A DNA stretch of 33,605 bases from Anaerolineaceae bacterium UBA2274 (GCA_002347705.1 DDWY01000056.1:1-33605); one strand, 5' to 3'; shown: positions 25,135 through 33,510, numbered from the stretch's first letter. Translations and numbers: made by a program. Notes: generated from the sequence alone by a model not told the origin.

Positions 25135-26817
25135 ATGCTGAAAGCATTTAAGGTGCGTTTACGTGACATCCTCAATGTCGATTTGCTGGCTGGCGCAGAA
25201 GTAATAGCTGGTGAAACAGGGATGGACAATGTAATTACCTCAGTCAACGTTATGGAGGTGCCAGATATTGTTGATTGGGTCAGACCGGGGGAACTTTTAC
25301 TAACAACAGCTTACTCACTTTCCAACAACATTGAAGCCTTCAACACCCTCCTGCCAAAATTTTCGGAGAAGGGTGTGTGCGGTATGGGCATCAAAATGAA
25401 ACGCTACATCAATGAATTGCCGGATAGTGTGATTGAAACGGCCAACAGACTTGCGTTTCCGATCATCGAGATCCCACCAGATGTGTCTTATGGAGATTTG
25501 ATGAAGCAGGTCTTCACCTTCATCATCGGTGAGCAGACCCTCTTGCTTGAAAAGATCAACGCATTTAACAACCAGATCAGGGATATCATGCTCCGCCGGG
25601 GGGATATGGAGGAATTTGCCAAACTGGTAAGCCAGGTTTTTCATTCCCCTACCCTGATCTCCGACCAGGTGCACAAGAGCTTTGTCTTCCATGCAGAGGA
25701 TGAGGCTTGGGAAACCAACCTCAAACGGGTGATTCCTGCAGCGTTAAACAACCTGGGCACCCAGGCTGAGCCAGGTTTCCTGGATATTCACACAAATTTC
25801 GACCAGATTGATGGCGAAAAGGTCAAACGCTTCAGCATACCGATTTTTTTCGAAGAGAACCTCTACGGACACATCTATCTTTGGGACATAAACAGCCAAA
25901 TCAATCCGTGCGACCTGTTTGTAATTCAATCTGCCACCTCCCTGATCGCGCTGCACATTGTTACCAAGCTGACTGTCACGCAGCGGGAGAATGTCCACCG
26001 GACAATATTTTTTGAGCAACTGCTGAGCAATAAGCCTGAATCGCAAGCCGGAGCAATTCTGGATGCTGATTATTACGGTTTCAATCCGGACGCTCATCAC
26101 CAATGCCTGATCTTCAGGCTGGATCATCAGGACAACGCACTCTCCGCGTCTTCTCGCAAGCGCAGGATCCAGGAAACGAGCCTGATCCTAACTGGAATTC
26201 TCAGTTATATCCAGCAAAAAGCTTCTTCCCGGTTCATATGGGTTACCAAGCCTAATGAGATTTACTTTCTGCTTGAGTTCGATCCAAACCTCAGCTCGGA
26301 AACCCGCTCCGCTCAAACCAGGCAATTTGTCTACGTGCTGCTGGAGGCGGCAAGGGATCTGAAAGTTGATGAGCATTGTTTTGTTGGTGTGGGGCGGGCA
26401 TATCCTGGCTATGAAAGGCTTAGCGACAGCCTGCATGAGGCGCAGCAGGCTGTGCGCATCCTGCAAAACAGCAAGACGGAAAAAAGAGAGCATTACGGCT
26501 TCTATGAAGAAATGGGAATCGCGCGCTTATTTGGCGCGCCTGAAATCCGGAAAGATTTGTTGAGTCATGCGGATCAGGTGCTTCAGCCGATCTTGAAATA
26601 CGATGCGGAACATGATGGGAAATTGCTGGAAACCATCCGGGCTTATTTTGACCATGGCGGCAATCTGCGCAAGATTTCTGAGACGCAATTTACCCACTAC
26701 AACACGGTTGTTTATCGGATCAATCGGATTCGTGATACCCTAAAGATTGACTTGAAAGATCCGGAGACGGCCTTTTCCATTCAATTTGCGCTTAAGATCC
26801 ATGATCTAATTGGTTGA
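25135..26817 (+). CDS. PucR-family transcriptional regulator
   Basis: 560-residue regulator of the PucR/CdaR type. N-terminal PucR ligand-sensing domain (about residues 8-130: VRLRDILNVDLLAGAEV and WVRPGELLLTTAYSL), a middle GGDEF-like CdaR region (about 290-420), and a C-terminal HTH_30 domain (about 500-558: YFDHGGNLRKISETQF and YRINRIRDTL). In Bacillus PucR controls purine and ureide use. The start at ATG 25135 is chosen because family similarity begins there; the longer frame from 25066 adds 23 unrelated residues. First gene of the plus-strand catabolic operon, with its TGA 1 nt before the DUF2877 ATG, so the regulator is co-expressed with its probable targets and likely also acts on the divergent amidase. 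Confidence 0.9.
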   Translation: MLKAFKVRLRDILNVDLLAGAEVIAGETGMDNVITSVNVMEVPDIVDWVRPGELLLTTAYSLSNNIEAFNTLLPKFSEKGVCGMGIKMKRYINELPDSVIETANRLAFPIIEIPPDVSYGDLMKQVFTFIIGEQTLLLEKINAFNNQIRDIMLRRGDMEEFAKLVSQVFHSPTLISDQVHKSFVFHAEDEAWETNLKRVIPAALNNLGTQAEPGFLDIHTNFDQIDGEKVKRFSIPIFFEENLYGHIYLWDINSQINPCDLFVIQSATSLIALHIVTKLTVTQRENVHRTIFFEQLLSNKPESQAGAILDADYYGFNPDAHHQCLIFRLDHQDNALSASSRKRRIQETSLILTGILSYIQQKASSRFIWVTKPNEIYFLLEFDPNLSSETRSAQTRQFVYVLLEAARDLKVDEHCFVGVGRAYPGYERLSDSLHEAQQAVRILQNSKTEKREHYGFYEEMGIARLFGAPEIRKDLLSHADQVLQPILKYDAEHDGKLLETIRAYFDHGGNLRKISETQFTHYNTVVYRINRIRDTLKIDLKDPETAFSIQFALKIHDLIG

Positions 26818-26818
26818 A

Positions 26819-27814
26819 ATGTCGAGTAAAGAGATGAACGCGATAACTGCTGCTGATGACCTGGTTAAATTCCTTGAGGATCACCCAAGCTTTGGAGCAC
26901 GTGTTCACTCCGTCTTTCCCCATGCTGCGAATTTATTGGTCTTGGAGGACGCGTTGATCACGCTCACGAACCAGGATGACATCACGCCGATGGGGCTGAG
27001 AGTGGATTGCGGCACAAGCTTTGCGGAATTTCTGCAGGCGGGCGATGAAGTTTTCCTGGACCCGTACCGGATCACAGCGGCAAATGGGCTCTTCACAGTA
27101 ACAATATGCGATGTGGAAGTTTGGGAAACCCGGTCAATACTGATCCTGGATGCTCTTCCAGCAGAAGCTGTTTCCCAAACCAGATTCAGGTTGATGAGGT
27201 GGCTTGAGAAGCAATCCGCTCAGGGACTGCTGCCACTTCTACCGCGTCTGACACGCCAAGCGGTGAGTAGTAAGCCTGCAAACGACAATCTTTATAGCCG
27301 ATATATTGCTGATGATCTCGAAGCCTTCACGCAAGCCATCAACTCATCCGATTGGAAGCCTGCCTTGCATTTAGCGGATCGCTTAATTGGATTTGGGATG
27401 GGATCCACGCCGGCTTGCGATGATTTCCTGGCGGCCTATATGGTTGTTCTTAGAATCGCGAATGAGATAAACCCTGCTCGTTTCCCTTGGATCCGGGAGT
27501 TCAATGATATCATCGCCAGCAAGGCAAAAAACCGCACCACTCTGATCAGCGCGAACATGCTCAGGCATGCCTCGGAAGGGAGAGTCAGCCTTAATCAACA
27601 ACAACTTCTTCAGGCTTGCCTCTTCAAAAGTGATAAAGACCTGATCCTCCTGGCCGAAAAGGTGTTGCGCCATGGAGCAAGCTCAGGTGGAGATTTTTTG
27701 CTTGGCTTGGTCTGTGCCTTGGAATGGTATCAAAATGCGATCACTGAAACATTAAAGGAAGGAGAACAAGCACGGGTTGCCAATAAGCGACTGCAACCTG
27801 TGCCAACACCATGA
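26819..27814 (+). CDS. allH: DUF2877 protein, AllH (YlbF)-like oxamate transcarbamylase component
   Basis: 331-residue protein of the DUF2877 family. Conserved stretches are LIGFGMGSTPACDDFLAAY and LRHGASSGGDFLLGL near the C-terminus, plus an N-terminal beta-rich region. In E. coli the homologue YlbF (renamed AllH) is needed together with FdrA (AllF) and YlbE (AllG) for oxamate transcarbamylase, which forms carbamoyl phosphate and oxamate from oxalurate. All three components occur here in the order H, F, G. The start is ATG 26819, 1 nt after the pucR stop; an in-frame TTG at 26810 overlapping pucR is possible. Its TGA overlaps the fdrA ATG (ATGA), implying translational coupling. The exact substrate here is inferred. 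Confidence 0.82.
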   Translation: MSSKEMNAITAADDLVKFLEDHPSFGARVHSVFPHAANLLVLEDALITLTNQDDITPMGLRVDCGTSFAEFLQAGDEVFLDPYRITAANGLFTVTICDVEVWETRSILILDALPAEAVSQTRFRLMRWLEKQSAQGLLPLLPRLTRQAVSSKPANDNLYSRYIADDLEAFTQAINSSDWKPALHLADRLIGFGMGSTPACDDFLAAYMVVLRIANEINPARFPWIREFNDIIASKAKNRTTLISANMLRHASEGRVSLNQQQLLQACLFKSDKDLILLAEKVLRHGASSGGDFLLGLVCALEWYQNAITETLKEGEQARVANKRLQPVPTP

Positions 27815-29388
27815 CCATACAAACAAGTATCAAGAAGAATGCCTATTACGATTCAGTCACGCTGATGCTGCTTTCGCGTCAGTTGCAGGAATTAGCAGGT
27901 GTTGAAGATGTGTTGGTGGGGATGGGCACCGACCTCAACCTGGACCTGGCCAAGGACCTTGGCCTGGCGACCGGCGAGTTTGACACATTGACGCCAAATG
28001 ATCTGTTTATTGCAGCCAAAATCGATGAGGCACAGATTTCGATGAAAGCAGTCGAAGATGCCTTCAATGCGTATCTTAATAAAAACGCGGAGTCTGATAG
28101 CGATGAAGACTACCAGCCAACCTCATTAAGCTCCGCTATCCAGGCTTTGCCCGGGGCTAACATGGTGCTGGTGTCGGTTCCGGGTCAATATGCGGCGGCG
28201 GAGGTTGAAGACGCGCTGGATGCGGGACTGCACGTCATGCTCTTTTCTGATAATGTGCCGGTTGAGGATGAACTGCGCCTCAAGCAGAAAGCGGTCGAAA
28301 AAGGACTGCTCATGATGGGCCCGGACTGCGGCACGGCGATCATCAACGGTATCCCTCTTTGTTTTGCCAATGCTGTCAGGCGAGGGAAGATCGGCGTGGT
28401 AGGAGCCTCGGGCACCGGAACGCAGGAAGTCACTGTTCAAATCCACAAGCTTGGTGAAGGACTTTCGCAGGTCATCGGCACCGGTGGGCGCGACCTCAAG
28501 GAACAGATCGGTGGGCTGATGATGATCCAGGGGTTTGAGTCCCTGATTGCCGATCCTGAGACAGAATTGATCGTTCTGATCTCCAAACCACCGGACCCAT
28601 CTGTGGCAGAGAAGATTTACCAGATCGCAAAAAGCAGCCCCAAACCCGTGGTGATCGACTTTATTGGGGGAGATAGAGCAGCTATTGAGGCCGCAGGGGC
28701 AATCCCCTGCATCAGCCTCGAGGATGCGGCTCAGAAAGCTGTCAAGGTTCTCCGCGGGCGGGAGTATGAAGACTTTACTGGCTTCTCGCTGCCCGAAGAA
28801 CAGATCGAACAGGTTGTTGAAAAAGAAGCCGCAAAGTTGAAGAGCGACCAAACAGAATTGCGCGCGCTCTTTACTGGAGGCACGCTGGCAGATGAAGCCA
28901 TGAAGCTCTTAGGGGATCATTACGAGATTTACTCCAACATCCCCCTCTCACCAGAGATGGCAATCGAGAATCTTCCCGAAGGGCGGGGTCACATTTGCCT
29001 GGATCTTGGAGAGGATGAGTTCACCCGCGGCAGACCGCACCCAATGATTGATCCCCAGACCCGGACAGAATTTTTCGAGTCCCACGTGGATGAGAAAACC
29101 GCTGTGATTTTGGTGGACGTGGTGCTTGGTTTTGGCTCCTACAAAGACCCGGCAGGGGCGGTGGCTGACTCTGTGCGTGAAATTCGCCAGCGCTTGTCGA
29201 CCCAGGGCAGGGATGTAGTCGTGATTGCCTCGGTTTGCGGCACCGAGCTGGACAGCCAGGACTTGAACAAATCGATCGCAACCCTTGAAGCCGCAGGTAT
29301 CATTGTTCTGCCTTCCAACGCACAGGCAGTCCGCCTGACTGATAAAGTAATGCAGCGCATCAAGAAAGGAGCAGGAGATGTCCGTTAA
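27811..29388 (+). CDS. fdrA: FdrA/AllF-like acyl-CoA-synthetase-fold carbamoyltransferase component
   Basis: 525-residue FdrA family protein, built like a duplicated succinyl-CoA synthetase alpha fold. First CoA-ligase-like half: ANMVLVSVPGQYAAAEVEDAL, MMGPDCGTAIINGIPLCFAN and GVVGASGTGTQEV. Second half: LRALFTGGTLADEAM and a DLGEDEFTRGRPHPMIDP signature. The phosphohistidine segment of succinyl-CoA synthetase (GHAGA) is absent; the matching region reads FIGGDRAA. In E. coli FdrA (AllF) is part of oxamate transcarbamylase. It overlaps the preceding DUF2877 gene by 4 nt and the following small gene by 11 nt, typical of subunits made in fixed ratio. Length is near that of E. coli FdrA. Function in this organism is inferred from the trio. 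Confidence 0.88.
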   Translation: MTIQTSIKKNAYYDSVTLMLLSRQLQELAGVEDVLVGMGTDLNLDLAKDLGLATGEFDTLTPNDLFIAAKIDEAQISMKAVEDAFNAYLNKNAESDSDEDYQPTSLSSAIQALPGANMVLVSVPGQYAAAEVEDALDAGLHVMLFSDNVPVEDELRLKQKAVEKGLLMMGPDCGTAIINGIPLCFANAVRRGKIGVVGASGTGTQEVTVQIHKLGEGLSQVIGTGGRDLKEQIGGLMMIQGFESLIADPETELIVLISKPPDPSVAEKIYQIAKSSPKPVVIDFIGGDRAAIEAAGAIPCISLEDAAQKAVKVLRGREYEDFTGFSLPEEQIEQVVEKEAAKLKSDQTELRALFTGGTLADEAMKLLGDHYEIYSNIPLSPEMAIENLPEGRGHICLDLGEDEFTRGRPHPMIDPQTRTEFFESHVDEKTAVILVDVVLGFGSYKDPAGAVADSVREIRQRLSTQGRDVVVIASVCGTELDSQDLNKSIATLEAAGIIVLPSNAQAVRLTDKVMQRIKKGAGDVR

Positions 29389-29560
29389 CGACCTCTTTAA
29401 ACAGGAACTAAAAGTTGTCAATCTTGGCTTGAAGTCTTTTTATAGCGACTTGAAAAGCCAGGGAGTCACAACTGTGCAGGTGAATTGGAAACCCAAAGCA
29501 GGCGGTAAGAAGAATATGCTCAGCCTGCTGAGTAAGATCAATAAGGTCAAACAATCGTAA
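29378..29560 (+). CDS. 60-residue free-standing protein between FdrA and DUF1116
   Basis: Short basic protein (starts MSVNDLFKQELKVVNLGL; ends with a Lys-rich tail). Its ATG has AGGAG-type sequence immediately upstream inside the end of fdrA (GAAAGGAGCAGG), and the gene overlaps fdrA by 11 nt, so it is very likely translated. A predicted beta-alpha-beta pattern (KVVNLGL, FYSDLKSQGVTTVQVNW) ends in PKAGG. From memory, a similar LKVINVGL...VDWRPPAGG segment occurs fused to the start of some DUF1116 proteins or end of FdrA proteins, so this may be a detached domain linking the two. E. coli lacks such a gene as far as recalled. No independent function can be assigned. Confidence 0.75.
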   Translation: MSVNDLFKQELKVVNLGLKSFYSDLKSQGVTTVQVNWKPKAGGKKNMLSLLSKINKVKQS

Positions 29561-29578
29561 TTCGAAGGGAGCGAGACA

Positions 29579-30844
29579 TTGATAGATATTATCGAAAAAG
29601 CAAATAAGGAAGCCCTGGAGATCATCCAGAATGGACAGCCGACGCTGATCGGCTTAGGTGTGGCGGGAGAAGTTATTCCTGGCATGGCAAAAGACCTGTT
29701 TCTGCATGCGGGTCCCCCGATCACATGGGAGAAGATGTCTGGTCCGCTGAAGGGCGGCGTAATGGCTGGACTGATGTATGAGGGTCTGGCGTCCACCCCC
29801 GAAGAAGCGGCTGAATACGCAGCCTCAGGAAAACTCAGATTTGAGCCCTGCCACCACCACGACGCGGTAGGTCCGATGGCAGGCATTGTGACCCCAAGGA
29901 TGCCAGTCTGGATCCTGGAAAACACGGCCTACGGCAACCGGGCGTACTGCACGTTAAATGAAGGTCTTGGCAAGGTTCTGCGCATGGGCGCTTATGGACC
30001 GGAAGTGATCAAGCACCTGCAGTGGATGGAGAGTGTGCTCTATCCTGTGCTGAAGGAAACCATTGAAATTCACGGTCCCATTGACCTGAAAACCATGATC
30101 GCGCAGGCAGTGCAGATGGGCGACGAGGCTCACAACCGGAACAAGGCAGCAACCTCATTGCTGATCCGGGAGATTGCTCCCAGCATCCTGAAAACCTCAT
30201 TCAGCAATGAAGATAAAATTTCTGTTTTGGAATTCCTGAACAGCAACGACCACACTTTCTTGAATCTTTCCATGCCGGCTGCCAAAGCCACTTTGGAACC
30301 TGTCGGGAAAGTGAAGTACTCAACCATCGTCTACACCATGGCACGCAACGGCACCGAATTCGGAATTCGTGTAGGTGGGCTTGGCAACCGCTGGTTTACT
30401 GCTCCAGCCGAGATCATCGATGGCTTATTCTTCCCGGGCTTTACAAAGGAAGATGCCAACCCGGATGTCGGCGATTCGTGCATCACCGAAACACTCGGCA
30501 TTGGCGGTTTTTCGATGGCAACCGCGCCGGCGATTGTGCAATTTGTTGGCGGTACACCCAAGGATGCAGTACGCTACACTACCAGCATGTATGAGATCAC
30601 CACTGAAGAAAGCAAGGCTTATAAACTGCCTCCCCTGAACTTCAGAGGCTCGCCAACCGGCATCGACATCCGCAAGGTCATTGAAACTCAGGTGCTGCCT
30701 ATCATTAACACTGGCATTGCTCATAAAGACCCCGGTGTGGGTCAGGTAGGCGCGGGCATAGTGCGCCCACCGATGGCATGCTTTGAACAGGCTTTGGAAG
30801 CGTTTGTAAACCTCCTTGAAGACAAAGGTCTTCTGGAGGACTAA
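29579..30844 (+). CDS. allG: DUF1116 protein, AllG (YlbE)-like oxamate transcarbamylase component
   Basis: 421-residue DUF1116 protein, close to E. coli YlbE (AllG) along its length. Seen: HAGPPITWEKMSGPLKG, EPCHHHDAVGPMAGI, ENTAYGNRAYCTLNEGLGKV, GIRVGGLGNRWFTAPA, GDSCITETLGIGGF and INTGIAHKDPGVGQVGAG. The His-rich and Asn/Arg-rich motifs probably form the active site, but the mechanism is not described to my knowledge. The start must be TTG 29579, since the next Met lies well inside the conserved region; AAGGGAG precedes it by 7 nt. It follows the 60-residue gene by 18 nt and precedes the cyclase gene by 15 nt in the same operon. Confidence 0.9.
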   Translation: MIDIIEKANKEALEIIQNGQPTLIGLGVAGEVIPGMAKDLFLHAGPPITWEKMSGPLKGGVMAGLMYEGLASTPEEAAEYAASGKLRFEPCHHHDAVGPMAGIVTPRMPVWILENTAYGNRAYCTLNEGLGKVLRMGAYGPEVIKHLQWMESVLYPVLKETIEIHGPIDLKTMIAQAVQMGDEAHNRNKAATSLLIREIAPSILKTSFSNEDKISVLEFLNSNDHTFLNLSMPAAKATLEPVGKVKYSTIVYTMARNGTEFGIRVGGLGNRWFTAPAEIIDGLFFPGFTKEDANPDVGDSCITETLGIGGFSMATAPAIVQFVGGTPKDAVRYTTSMYEITTEESKAYKLPPLNFRGSPTGIDIRKVIETQVLPIINTGIAHKDPGVGQVGAGIVRPPMACFEQALEAFVNLLEDKGLLED

Positions 30845-30859
30845 TCTATTGGAGGAACA

Positions 30860-31657
30860 ATGATTAAAAATTGGGACAAAATTAAGGTTTACGATTTATC
30901 ACAGAACACAAGTCACCTCACACCACCCTGGCCGACTTACGAGCCCCTGCAAGTAAAATTCTTCAAACGCCTTAGTCCAAATGGGGCAAATGGCATGCTC
31001 ATTACCACCTCAAATCATGTGGGTACTCACCTGGATGGTCCACTGCATTTTGACACCTCCGGGCGCGACATTGCCTCGCTCGAGATGGATAAACTGATGG
31101 GTCCTGGCGTGGTCGTAGACTTGTCTGATATCGCTGAGGACTGGTCCATCTACACCCCTCAGGACATCATGGACCGTGTTGAGGTGAAAACAGGGGACAT
31201 TCTGTACATCAACACCGGCTATCACCGCTATGGCTTTGATCAGCCCGAAGCCGACGAACGCCGCTACATGCTGCGCCATCCTGGTCCTTCAATGGACTTC
31301 ATTGATTGGATCAAGGACATGAAAATCAAGCACATCGCTGTGGACTGCGGCTCTGCTGACCACCCCATGAACACCAAGATCCGTGATTGGGAGCCAAGTG
31401 AGGCTCAGGCTTGCGATGCCTACATGAAACAACGCTATGGCAAGGGTTTAAACGAGATTTATCCTTGGCCAGATACTTATCAGGCGATGCACATCAAGGT
31501 CTTCCCAAAACCTTGGGAAATTATCCATGTGGAGAACATTGGCGGTGAGATCGACAAGGTGCTGAATAAGCGCCTCATCCTGGGCACTTTGCCCTGGAAG
31601 TTCCAATATGGCGAAAGTGCTTTCTGCCGCTGCATCGCCATTGACGAAGTAGAATAG
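30860..31657 (+). CDS. Cyclase-family metal-dependent hydrolase (kynurenine formamidase/isatin hydrolase type)
   Basis: 265-residue member of PF04199. The metal-binding signature HxGTHxDxPxH is intact: His53, His57, Asp59 and His63 in NHVGTHLDGPLHF. A second conserved His/Asp region lies at KHIAVDCGSADHP. The family includes kynurenine formamidase, isatin hydrolase and related enzymes that open or close amide bonds in cyclic or formylated compounds. In this operon it could hydrolyse a ring dione or imide produced by the molybdenum hydroxylase (for example parabanate-like to oxalurate-like), which is inference. TTGGAGGAACAATG gives a clear ribosome site. It is 15 nt after the DUF1116 gene. KynB proper is about 210 residues, so this is the longer subgroup. 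Confidence 0.87.
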   Translation: MIKNWDKIKVYDLSQNTSHLTPPWPTYEPLQVKFFKRLSPNGANGMLITTSNHVGTHLDGPLHFDTSGRDIASLEMDKLMGPGVVVDLSDIAEDWSIYTPQDIMDRVEVKTGDILYINTGYHRYGFDQPEADERRYMLRHPGPSMDFIDWIKDMKIKHIAVDCGSADHPMNTKIRDWEPSEAQACDAYMKQRYGKGLNEIYPWPDTYQAMHIKVFPKPWEIIHVENIGGEIDKVLNKRLILGTLPWKFQYGESAFCRCIAIDEVE

Positions 31658-31674
31658 CTTATAAAGATTTGAGT

Positions 31675-31706
31675 TTCAGAATCCCTTGCTGATAAGGGAT
31701 TCTGAA
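31675..31706. promoter_or_regulatory. 13-bp perfect hairpin inside the operon
   Basis: TTCAGAATCCCTT, GCTGAT loop, AAGGGATTCTGAA. It sits between the cyclase stop and the CoA-transferase ribosome site and has no U-run. Likely an RNA processing or stability element, or weak attenuator, that sets CoA-transferase level. Confidence 0.6.
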
Positions 31707-31741
31707 CACTTGCACGAAGAGAGTTGATTGGAGGAATAGAA

Positions 31742-32923
31742 ATGGGCGCATTATCTGACATTAAAGTGTTGGACCTGACACGTGTTTTAGCGGGACCTTA
31801 CGCTACCATGGTGCTGGCAGACCTCGGCGCGGAAATCATCAAAGTTGAGCAACCCGGGAAGGGGGATGATTCAAGGGCTTACGGTCCCTATAAGAATGGC
31901 GAAAGCGCTTATTTCATGAGTCTGAATCGCAATAAAGAGAGCATCACCCTCAACCTCAAAACCCCCGAAGGAAAAGAGATTTTAAAGGCGTTGGTAAAGA
32001 ACGTGGACGTCCTGGTTGAAAACTTTCGGCCGGGCACGATGGAGAAGCTGGGACTGGGGTATGACGTTCTGAAGGAGATCAACCCGCGTCTGGTTTATGC
32101 CTCGTCCACGGGCTACGGTCAAACCGGACCCTACAGTAAACGACCAGCTTACGACGCCGTGGTGCAGGCTATGGGCGGCATCATGAGCATCACTGGTCAG
32201 GCGGATGGCAAGCCAACCCGGGTGGGCACATCCGTTGGCGACATTTTCGCCGGGCTCTTCTGCGCGATTGGAGTTCTGGCCGCCTTACATGAACGTGAAA
32301 GCTCTGGCCTGGGGCAAATGGTGGATGTTGCCATGCTCGACTGCCAAGTTGCTATTCTCGAGAATGCCATCTCACGTTATGAATTCACCGGTGAAATACC
32401 CCGCCCGATCGGCAATCGTCATCCATCAATCGTTCCTTTTGAATCTTTCGATACCCTGACCAGCCCAATCATGGTGGCGGCGGGTAATGACAGTTTGTGG
32501 GTAACTTTATGCGACCTAATGGAACTTGACATATCCAGCGATCCGCGCTTTATCACCAACCCGCTGCGAAATGAAAATTACCTGATCTTGCGTCCGATTT
32601 TGGCTGAAAGGTTCATGACCAAAACTGCCGAAGAGTGGCAGCCGATGTTTGACAAAGCTGGCATCCCCAGCGGACCGATCAACACGGTGGACAAGGTGGT
32701 GGCCAATGAGCAGGTGTTGGCAAGGGATATGATCCTCGAAGTCGAGCACCCGGTTGCCGGCACCACGCGCATACCCGGCATCCCGATCAAGCTCAGTCGG
32801 ACACCGGGCGAGATCCGCATGGCGGCCCCAGTGCTGGGCGCAGACACCGAAAAGCTCCTCAGCCAGTATTTGGGGCTAACATCTGACCAGGTGGCTGAAT
32901 TGCGGGAAAAGCAAGTGATTTAA
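31742..32923 (+). CDS. Class III CoA-transferase (CaiB/BaiF family)
   Basis: 393-residue family III CoA-transferase (PF02515), which moves CoA between carboxylic acids through an aspartyl-CoA anhydride. Seen: VLDLTRVLAGPYATMVLADL, KVEQPGKGD, ENFRPGTMEKLGLGYD, STGYGQTGPYSKRPAYD and the catalytic Asp167 in TSVGDIFAGL. Formyl-CoA:oxalate CoA-transferase is a member, so oxalate arising from oxamate is an attractive acceptor, but length and motifs do not single it out from succinyl, mesaconyl or carnitine types. GGAGG lies 8 nt before ATG 31742; the earlier in-frame TTG at 31724 is rejected. Last gene of the plus-strand catabolic operon. No oxalyl-CoA decarboxylase (oxc) is visible in the window. 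Confidence 0.9.
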   Translation: MGALSDIKVLDLTRVLAGPYATMVLADLGAEIIKVEQPGKGDDSRAYGPYKNGESAYFMSLNRNKESITLNLKTPEGKEILKALVKNVDVLVENFRPGTMEKLGLGYDVLKEINPRLVYASSTGYGQTGPYSKRPAYDAVVQAMGGIMSITGQADGKPTRVGTSVGDIFAGLFCAIGVLAALHERESSGLGQMVDVAMLDCQVAILENAISRYEFTGEIPRPIGNRHPSIVPFESFDTLTSPIMVAAGNDSLWVTLCDLMELDISSDPRFITNPLRNENYLILRPILAERFMTKTAEEWQPMFDKAGIPSGPINTVDKVVANEQVLARDMILEVEHPVAGTTRIPGIPIKLSRTPGEIRMAAPVLGADTEKLLSQYLGLTSDQVAELREKQVI

Positions 32924-32981
32924 AATAACACAGGTGAGGAAAAAAGCCAGTCTTTTTCGAAAGCTGTTTAAGAGAGACAAT

Positions 32982-33263
32982 TTACTCGATCAGAATGGCT
33001 GAACTTTCGGTTGGCTCCCCCAGCCATACCTCAAACCGGTTCTGTTCATGCAGATTGACGATTGCGATCTTTAGGCTGCACCGTTTGTGATTCAGCGCAA
33101 GGTTTGCAAATCTGAGCGCCGGCGAGGAGTCTTGCAGGTTAGCCCTTGGATTCTTCACTTCTTTCAGAGGGACAAGAATAGTTTGTAGGTCGGAATGAGA
33201 CCGCCAAATGATGTTTGTTTCTTGTAAGCCTGTTGCGGGCTCACTCCGACAAACCGAACACAT
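32982..33263 (-). pseudogene. Possible truncated gene fragment (DUF7000-like motif)
   Basis: 93-codon minus-strand frame. Its first third is translated repeat sequence, but the C-terminal part (LKIAIVNLHEQNRFEVWLGE) looks like protein under selection and resembles, from memory, the central motif of a small family of unknown function (DUF7000). Both flanks of that domain are missing and no ribosome site is apparent, so it is read as a remnant joined to a repeat. Low certainty. Confidence 0.3.
33189..33250. repeat. Inverted repeat related to 8824-8856
   Basis: GTCGGAATGAGACCGC (33189-33204) faces GCGGGCTCACTCCGAC (33235-33250), a 16-bp stem with two mismatches and a 30-nt loop. The arms share GTCGGAATGAG and CTCACTCCGAC with the hairpin at 8824-8856. 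Confidence 0.7.
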
Positions 33264-33344
33264 ACCACGCCCGCTGTTGGCGGAGTGCGCAACCCTTGCT
33301 GTCTCGCAATTTGGGCAGGAAGAAACGCATTCCGCCCTACAACT

Positions 33345-33419
33345 AAGAATCTTAATTGTAGCGGTGTAAGATCCTTCGTTCCTCAGGATGACAGCGGTTT
33401 ATATGCCGACTGCTGGGTA
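33345..33419. repeat. 75-nt direct repeat, copy 1
   Basis: Matches 33531-33605 at 70 of 75 positions. It includes the inner hairpin arms and the right outer arm seen in copy 2, but the left outer arm (TGTCATTCTGAG) is missing here. Confidence 0.8.
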
Positions 33420-33510
33420 GACAGGAAAAGGAGAGATCGCCACGCAAAAGAGGCTCGCGATGACAGAGAATTGGCGGATTGGAGGCATAGCCATGCCTCT
33501 GTTTGCGGTT

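Noticed and set aside
28126..28851. Minus-strand 241-codon frame opposite fdrA
   Set aside because: Antisense shadow of a strongly conserved gene; no family features.
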